Source of the DNA: Gammaproteobacteria bacterium UBA2168
Lineage (GTDB): Bacteria > Pseudomonadota > Gammaproteobacteria > Pseudomonadales > Azotimanducaceae
DNA length: 18,627 nucleotides
Direction of reading: 5' to 3'
Assembly: GCA_002327525.1 (NCBI GenBank)
Contig: DCWG01000009.1
Coordinates: 1 to 18,627, forward strand
Part shown: positions 14,240 through 18,627 of the stretch, one piece after another
Layout: every line of letters begins with the position of its first letter
How positions within the stretch are numbered: the first letter of the stretch is position 1
Translations under genes and position numbers: made by a program
The notes under the pieces: model-generated
Told to the model about the DNA's origin: nothing
Database searches by the model: none
The model's input: only the letters and a program-made list of their open reading frames with translations

Positions 14240-15299
14240 TAATCCGGTCTACACCCGACATCACGCGCGCCTTGGCCCATTCGAACAGGTAGCGAGGCTT
14301 AGAGCGCGTCAACAACACCCGATGAGTCCTGTGAATCTCGCTGGCGAAGCGTAGCTTGAACGGTTCGGCCCCAATGGTGAAATCGAATACTCTCAGGTGT
14401 TCGTCGCGAGCCTGTTCCAGCAGAAACTTCAGTAGTACCTCGCCAGGAGAAAACCGGGCGTATTCAGGATCGAAAGCGGGTTTGTACCAGTAGAAACGGT
14501 CACCGCTTGCCATACCGAAGTGACATGCAACGATGTGATCGTCGAGTTTCAGTGTGGTGAATCGCAGCATCTCGAGACTGGCCAACACCGGTGTGATTCT
14601 CCTGTAAAAATCACGGCTCACAGGGTCGCTGAATAGACTTGGCGTATTCGTTCTCTGCCATCGGGCAACGTGGAGATCAAATAGATTGCCCAACTGTTCC
14701 AGCACATCCTTCTCATCCCGGTACGTGTAACACACCAGATCTCCCTGCCGACGCAGTGTGTTGAAATGACGCCGCACACTGCGCTTCCGGAGGCGTGAGT
14801 CGACTTCGGACAGATCCAATGCTGGTGCCTGAACGTCCACGCGATCGATCACGCGTAATCCATGTTCGTATCTGTGCAGCAAGTCGAGTGTGCGACTCTC
14901 AGGATGGAAGCGGACAAGTCTCAGCGTCCGGTGGCCGCTGTCCAGCGTGGCACAGGCCTCCAGTATCGAGCGAGCAGCGCTGGTGGCCGCGCTGTCGTCC
15001 AGGTCCTGCGACAACAACACGTCTGTGTAGTCGGATGGTCCTTGACCTGCAAAGCGGAGTGTATTTCCGTATTTGGAGAACGCGGCTGCTGCGATCAGTC
15101 GATTACCGGAATTGACGCGAACGATGTGACCCGTCTGATTCCTGCCGTAGGTTTTGAACCACGCCGACAGCCAGCCGCTCGTGATGAACGGCGCGGCGGG
15201 GCCCGCGCTCAAAGCAAGTGCGTCCCATTGCGAATCGCCGGCAGCGAGCGCGTTCTGAGCATTGCTGACCTGCACGTCGAACATAGAGCGTTGTGCCAC
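14229..15299 (-). CDS. BcsL/CelD-like GNAT acetyltransferase
   Basis: Cytoplasmic acyltransferase of the GNAT superfamily, 356 residues. It resembles proteins linked to cellulose and EPS synthesis (COG5653, Acetyltransf_6), in the same fold group as the FemAB-related protein often found in exosortase loci. Supporting segments are SGWLSAWFKTYG near the N-terminus, the central LRKRSVRRHFNTLRRQGDL (the RRxxRRL-like region common in this family), and DDHIVACHFGMASGDRFYWYKPAFDPEYARFSPGEVLLKFLLEQA, followed by VFDFTIGAEPFKLRFA. The donor and acceptor are unknown; acylation of the EPS or an amino sugar is likely. GTG 15299 gives the longest form, and ATG 15284 removes five residues; neither has a good ribosome binding site. 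It starts 15 nt after the upstream stop, as the last gene of the minus operon. Confidence 0.85.
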   Translation of the reverse strand: MAQRSMFDVQVSNAQNALAAGDSQWDALALSAGPAAPFITSGWLSAWFKTYGRNQTGHIVRVNSGNRLIAAAAFSKYGNTLRFAGQGPSDYTDVLLSQDLDDSAATSAARSILEACATLDSGHRTLRLVRFHPESRTLDLLHRYEHGLRVIDRVDVQAPALDLSEVDSRLRKRSVRRHFNTLRRQGDLVCYTYRDEKDVLEQLGNLFDLHVARWQRTNTPSLFSDPVSRDFYRRITPVLASLEMLRFTTLKLDDHIVACHFGMASGDRFYWYKPAFDPEYARFSPGEVLLKFLLEQARDEHLRVFDFTIGAEPFKLRFASEIHRTHRVLLTRSKPRYLFEWAKARVMSGVDRITGA

Positions 15300-15314
15300 G
15301 CGTGCTCGGATCGT

Positions 15315-16007
15315 TTACGCCTGGGCCGACCCGCGCCACTTCTCGTCGAGACGGGATCCCACCACCTTGGCAGGCACTCCAGCCGCGATGGCGAACTCTG
15401 GTATGTCGGTGTTGACCACGGCACCAGCGGCGATGACCGCACCACGCCCGACCTTCACGCCATCGAGGACTATCACGCCGAACCCGAGCCAGGCCTCATC
15501 TTCAATTACGATACCGCCTCGCGTATAGGTGGGTTGTTGCTGCATGCCGATGGAGGCGTCCATGCCATGGTTGTAGGGATAGAAGGCGCAATTGGGCGCG
15601 ATTTCCACACGGGCCCCAATGTCGATGGAGCCGCGGTAGGCAGAGAACTGGCAACGCGGCTGGACATGAGTTCGCTCGCCAATCCGCACGGACCCTTCGT
15701 GGCCTGTCTGAATGGTCACGAATTCGTGCAGGTGCACGTCCGCCTCGAGATGTACCGTACCGCTGTCCGGCTCTTCGTAGACGAGAACGCCGCTGCTGAC
15801 GAAACAACGCGGTTCAAACGTGAACTGATTGTGCGCGATTCGCGCTTGCGGAGAAAGGTACGCATAGCCGGTTTGCACCAGCGGTAGTTTTCCGTAGGCT
15901 GGCGGCAACCCCAGGCCCGCCATACGCGCGGCAAACCGACCAGACGGCCCCGGACTGACTCGTCGCATCCATGCGCGGCGCCATCGCCGTCTAACTCTTC
16001 CTAGCAA
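15315..16007 (-). CDS. Hexapeptide-repeat (left-handed beta-helix) acyltransferase
   Basis: O-acyltransferase of the LacA/NodL/WcaF type, probably using acetyl-CoA on a sugar hydroxyl; 230 residues from TTG 16007. Hexapeptide repeats run through about residues 50-215, for example VHLEADVHLHEFVTI, VRIGERTHVQ, IDIGARVEIAPNC and IVIEDEAWLGFGVIVLDGVKVGRGAVIAAGAVV. The expected catalytic histidine is in YPYNHGMDAS. It ends with the typical IAAGVPAKVVGSR. The N-terminus is strikingly basic (RVRRRWRRAWMRR) and may bind the membrane. TTG 16007 has GGAGG exactly 8 nt upstream; ATG 16022 is possible but has no ribosome binding site. The start overlaps the end of the upstream glycosyltransferase gene, suggesting coupling. 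Confidence 0.9.
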   Translation of the reverse strand: MLGRVRRRWRRAWMRRVSPGPSGRFAARMAGLGLPPAYGKLPLVQTGYAYLSPQARIAHNQFTFEPRCFVSSGVLVYEEPDSGTVHLEADVHLHEFVTIQTGHEGSVRIGERTHVQPRCQFSAYRGSIDIGARVEIAPNCAFYPYNHGMDASIGMQQQPTYTRGGIVIEDEAWLGFGVIVLDGVKVGRGAVIAAGAVVNTDIPEFAIAAGVPAKVVGSRLDEKWRGSAQA

Positions 16008-16971
16008 TTTTTTTTCCTCCATGGCTGGTCATCAGGATTTGCATGCAGCTTCTGGGAAACTGCATGAATCTTCTCAACAATGCGCCGATAAGGCGAATTC
16101 GGTTCAAAGGATGTCCCGTAGTCGCGAGTGTGGCTTTGTGCAAGTCCCAGAATTCAGGCCCCCTGCCTTCGAGAATTGCGCGCGCCAGAAAGCGGTAGTA
16201 ATGCTGAAGTTGGTTGGTCAGACTTTCGTCATACTCGGCGCTGCTCAAATAGACAGGGCCATAGCGCACCAGCATCCGCAGCTGAGCGGCCTGCAGCTTT
16301 CTAAGTGGATTCGCCTCAGAACTCGTCACCGAGTCATCATGTGTGCGAATAGAGGTGAGCAGTTCGGGAACGAAGCCATAGTCTGTGTTTTCGAGAACGC
16401 TGTAGTACGCGTCGAGATCGGCGTGTAGTTCACCGCCCTGATAAAAAGGATCCCGGTCTCTGATCACGCTGCTGCGTATCATGAGGCTCGAAGGTGAAAG
16501 AAACGCGAAGTACTCCCCGAGCAACGCTGCACGACACACTTCCCTGCCTGCAAAAAAGAACCTGTTGGACGGAATCGTCTCCGGGAAACGGCCGCTCTCC
16601 CAATAGGAGTATGATCCGATTATCGTGGTGCTGGGGTGCCGTTCACCGAGAGCGACCATCTTTTCCACACAACCCGGCTCGAGACAGTCATCGGCGTGCA
16701 GCACTTTGCAGTACACACTCGCCGCACTCATCGTGCGAAATGCTACGTTGTGATTCTCGATGACGTCGAGCAATGTGTCGTTGCGTACCACCTTCATGTG
16801 GCTGTCACGCCCCACGTACTCGGCGAGGATTGCCGGCGTGTCATCGTCACTGCAGTTGTCGATGACGATGTACTCGATGTTCGCATAGGTCTGATCCAGT
16901 ACGCTGTCGATCGCATCGCGCAGGTATCTGGCTCCGTTGTAGACCGGAGTGAGGACGCTGACCAGTGGCAT
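15991..16971 (-). CDS. Family 2 glycosyltransferase
   Basis: Cytoplasmic GT-A glycosyltransferase adding one sugar to the lipid-linked chain; 326 residues from ATG 16971. It opens with PLVSVLTPVYNGARYLRDAIDSVLDQTY and IEYIVIDNCSDDDT, the nucleotide-binding half of GT2 enzymes. HADD (92-95) takes the place of the metal-binding DxD motif. LHADLDAYYSVLEN and VPELLTSIRTHDDSVT resemble the acceptor-side region. There are no membrane helices, so it is not a synthase type. The frame is open to a TTG at 17034 that overlaps the previous stop (TTGA) and would add 21 residues. I prefer ATG 16971 because it begins right at the first strand, but neither start has a clear ribosome binding site. It is the only dedicated glycosyltransferase seen, so others needed for a repeat unit lie outside the window. 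Confidence 0.92.
   Translation of the reverse strand: MPLVSVLTPVYNGARYLRDAIDSVLDQTYANIEYIVIDNCSDDDTPAILAEYVGRDSHMKVVRNDTLLDVIENHNVAFRTMSAASVYCKVLHADDCLEPGCVEKMVALGERHPSTTIIGSYSYWESGRFPETIPSNRFFFAGREVCRAALLGEYFAFLSPSSLMIRSSVIRDRDPFYQGGELHADLDAYYSVLENTDYGFVPELLTSIRTHDDSVTSSEANPLRKLQAAQLRMLVRYGPVYLSSAEYDESLTNQLQHYYRFLARAILEGRGPEFWDLHKATLATTGHPLNRIRLIGALLRRFMQFPRSCMQILMTSHGGKKIARKS
16016..16020 (-). promoter_or_regulatory. Shine-Dalgarno GGAGG favouring a TTG start for the acyltransferase
   Basis: GGAGG is followed by eight A residues and then TTG at 16007, an ideal 8-nt spacing. The site lies inside the alternative ATG start (16022), which itself has no upstream site. The A8 spacer is a homopolymer where indels or polymerase slippage could change spacing. 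Confidence 0.5.
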
Positions 16972-17030
16972 CTCAGACACGTGGGGTACCAGGTTTGGTG
17001 CGAGTCGAAGCGACAGCAGGTGACTTTGGC

Positions 17031-17717
17031 TCAAGACGGATCATGGATTTCCTTGATTCTCAGTAGTTGATTGGACGCCACATTCTCAAGTGTCTGTTCC
17101 GTCCCACTCGGCCAGCGCACGGTCAGTTTCGGCACCACTTTAAGATTGCCGAGACCAGAGTGCAGGCGTTCATGATGCTGGGTAAAGCGATGCATGCCGC
17201 CACCGGCTACCCGAGTTTGATGTCGACCTCCCATATCGAGGGTCACGATCGCACCGTATGCATCACGATTCGAGCGGGTACCTTCGAGGTCGATCTCCAG
17301 CCATCTGTTTTCGTTGCCGTCGTTACACAGCAGTTGGTGAGGCCCGCTCTCGACGATCGGAGACGTTGGATCCGATCCATTGGATACGAACAGATCCACG
17401 AATCCATCGTTGTCGATATCAGCCCAGGCAGCACCGTGCGTGTCCGCCGTCGAATCGGCCAACCACACCTGCTCTATGATGTCCTCGAATCGACCACCAC
17501 CGAGATTGAGATACAGATTAGGTGCCCGATTGTGATTGCCAACCCACAGATCTGCCAGATCGTCACCGTTGAAATCTCTCCAGGATGCGCCATAGGTTGC
17601 ACCCTGCCCCCTGAGACCTGCAAGTTCAGTACAATCGGTGAATCGCACTTCGGCGCTAGCGCTCGACACGCAGCACAACCACATGTACGTGCAACCCAGC
17701 CACCGCGAAACGCTCAC
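17031..17717 (-). CDS. Small secreted FG-GAP / ASPIC-UnbV domain protein
   Basis: Predicted exported protein of 228 residues with unknown function. A short signal peptide (to about Ala22, SSASA) leads to two FG-GAP-type repeats with EF-hand-like calcium loops, DFNGDDLAD (48-56) and DIDNDGFVD (100-108). Then comes an ASPIC/UnbV domain (about 138-224) containing NRWLEIDLEGTRSNRDAYGA, VAGGGMHRFTQHHERLHSGLG, LTVRWPSGTEQTLENV and ASNQLLRI. Relatives (CRTAC1-like) are usually 500 residues or more with a full propeller of repeats; this one goes almost straight from repeat two to UnbV, as though the middle had been deleted. GTG 17717 has GAGG 7 nt upstream, and only 9 nt separate it from the sulfotransferase stop. 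The context suggests binding or anchoring of the sulfated or acylated EPS, which is inference. Confidence 0.85.
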   Translation of the reverse strand: MSVSRWLGCTYMWLCCVSSASAEVRFTDCTELAGLRGQGATYGASWRDFNGDDLADLWVGNHNRAPNLYLNLGGGRFEDIIEQVWLADSTADTHGAAWADIDNDGFVDLFVSNGSDPTSPIVESGPHQLLCNDGNENRWLEIDLEGTRSNRDAYGAIVTLDMGGRHQTRVAGGGMHRFTQHHERLHSGLGNLKVVPKLTVRWPSGTEQTLENVASNQLLRIKEIHDPS

Positions 17718-17726
17718 ACATCCCCC

Positions 17727-18627
17727 TCAGCTCGTGATGCGCTGCAATCCACGGATGAGTGCCGTACCCACCCGCCGGGCCATAAAGGTCGCGCCCGCCC
17801 TGGCTCTATCCGCTGCACTGAGGTGTCCGGGTGTCAGGTCGTAACCCAGGGCCTGCAGTTGCGGCATCGAAGCGAAGCCCCGGGCTATGATCATCTGATC
17901 CGCGCCGGATAGTTGTCGCCGCCACTTGTCGAGACTGTCTGTGTTGGGATTGGAATAGTAGGTTTTCGCGTCGTACCAGATTTCCTTGGAGTTGGCCGTG
18001 ATAGCGGCTTCACCCAGGTGTTTCTGCTCGCCTGGAGTGGACATCGCTGGATGCCACTCGATGCCGAGAAAATCGCACAGCCGACGTCCGATCTGTTCCG
18101 GCTGAGAGACGAGTTGCTCATAGACCACTGTGAACACCTGATCCGGCGCCTGTTGTGATGTGGCAAAACCCGATTTCATGCAGCGCCTCACATGTTCCAC
18201 CGCCGCATCGATGTTCGCCGTGAAGGGTGCGGGTGTTTCACCCATTTCACGGGCGCGACGGCTTACGCCGAGCAGTGACGCCACTATAGCGCGCGGATCC
18301 CGAACCACATGAATGAGTTTCGCTTCAGGCAGCAGATCTACCAGGTCTGGAAACACCAGGACATTTTCTGGTGTCTTTTCGCTCAGTAGCCCGGCGTCGT
18401 GACGATCCGCGAAAGCCAGTAGAAAGTTTCCGATCATGCCACGAATCTGGGTGTCGACATCCTCCCGCGAGCAGATCAGGCTGATCCATTCCTTGGCGAT
18501 CGATTCAAGCAGTTTCTTGCGCAGTTTGAAGATATCAGGCAGATGCAGGAACTCGGGGCCGCCGAGAATGGACGGGTGGCAATCCAGGATATTCTGCACC
18601 AGCGTCGTCCCGGAACGGGGCGAACCG
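17727..18627 (-). CDS. PAPS-dependent sulfotransferase (partial, N-terminus outside window)
   Basis: Sulfotransferase family protein (Sulfotransfer_3-like) that would move sulfate from PAPS to a sugar hydroxyl. About 299 residues are visible; the frame stays open to the right edge, so the start codon is outside. The first visible residues, GSPRSGTTL, are the 5'-phosphosulfate-binding loop, so only a short N-terminus is missing. The 3'-phosphate site is HVVRDPRAIVASLLG, with its Arg and Ser. The lid region VVYEQLVSQPEQIGRRLCDFLGIEW and the late LDKWRRQLSGADQMII are typical of this family. A GTG at 18599 exists but would delete the PAPS loop, so it is not the real start. It is the first visible gene of the minus operon and implies a sulfated product, perhaps the EPS itself. 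Confidence 0.93.
   Translation of the reverse strand, partial: GSPRSGTTLVQNILDCHPSILGGPEFLHLPDIFKLRKKLLESIAKEWISLICSREDVDTQIRGMIGNFLLAFADRHDAGLLSEKTPENVLVFPDLVDLLPEAKLIHVVRDPRAIVASLLGVSRRAREMGETPAPFTANIDAAVEHVRRCMKSGFATSQQAPDQVFTVVYEQLVSQPEQIGRRLCDFLGIEWHPAMSTPGEQKHLGEAAITANSKEIWYDAKTYYSNPNTDSLDKWRRQLSGADQMIIARGFASMPQLQALGYDLTPGHLSAADRARAGATFMARRVGTALIRGLQRITS

Noticed and set aside
14862..15887. 341-codon plus-strand open frame
   Set aside because: It runs antisense across two well-supported acyltransferase genes and their junction, with no recognisable domain.
17067..17912. 281-codon plus-strand open frame opposite the UnbV and sulfotransferase genes
   Set aside because: The minus-strand genes have clear motifs (calcium loops, PAPS sites); this frame has none.
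18490..18599. GTG 18599 as the start of the sulfotransferase
   Set aside because: In-frame codons continue to the window edge and encode GSPRSGTT, the essential PAPS loop, so the true start lies outside.
1..18627. PEP-CTERM substrate, sigma-54 promoter, CRISPR, tRNA, rRNA or insertion sequence
   Set aside because: I looked for each by motif and context on both strands and saw none; weak GGCAC-like matches had no partner at the right spacing.

Overview
This window looks like one exopolysaccharide (EPS) biosynthesis, export and surface-sorting locus from a moderately GC-rich proteobacterium. A gammaproteobacterium is my best guess: it has an exosortase fused to an EpsI domain, next to the gene block that usually travels with exosortase A (XrtA/PEP-CTERM type) EPS loci. 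No phylogenetic marker gene is present, so the taxonomic call is inference.

Layout. (1) Minus strand, 1-4454: a WcaJ-like initiating sugar-phosphate transferase (3045-4454), coupled by a 1-nt overlap to the exosortase-EpsI fusion (1525-3045). After a 566-bp gap holding an AT-rich palindrome and a probable promoter comes a second, EpsB-type transferase running off the left edge (1-958). (2) A 317-bp divergent spacer. (3) Plus strand, 4772-14209: an SDR epimerase/dehydratase, then the core block of outer-membrane export protein, putative outer-membrane beta-barrel, chain-length determinant, CpsD-like ATPase/kinase and ExeA-like AAA ATPase, then an RmlC-type epimerase and a Wzm/Wzt ABC exporter whose ATPase carries a C-terminal extension. 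Most junctions here overlap or are very short, so most of it is probably one transcript. (4) Minus strand, 14229-18627: a decorating set read right to left as sulfotransferase (start cut off by the window), small secreted FG-GAP/UnbV protein, GT2 glycosyltransferase, hexapeptide acyltransferase and BcsL/CelD-like acetyltransferase. It converges on the plus operon at a GC-only hairpin.

Working model. One or both transferases load the first sugar-phosphate on undecaprenyl phosphate. The SDR and RmlC-like enzymes make a modified nucleotide sugar, and the glycosyltransferase, acyltransferases and sulfotransferase build or decorate the chain. Wzm/Wzt may carry it across the inner membrane, with the chain-length protein, kinase and export protein forming the envelope-spanning machinery. 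The exosortase would process PEP-CTERM proteins, none of which is encoded here. The main points of interest are the mix of ABC-type and Wzy-type parts, a 9-codon leader ORF stop/start-coupled to the chain-length gene, a miniature UnbV protein and the AT palindrome. No tRNA, rRNA, CRISPR array or insertion sequence was seen.
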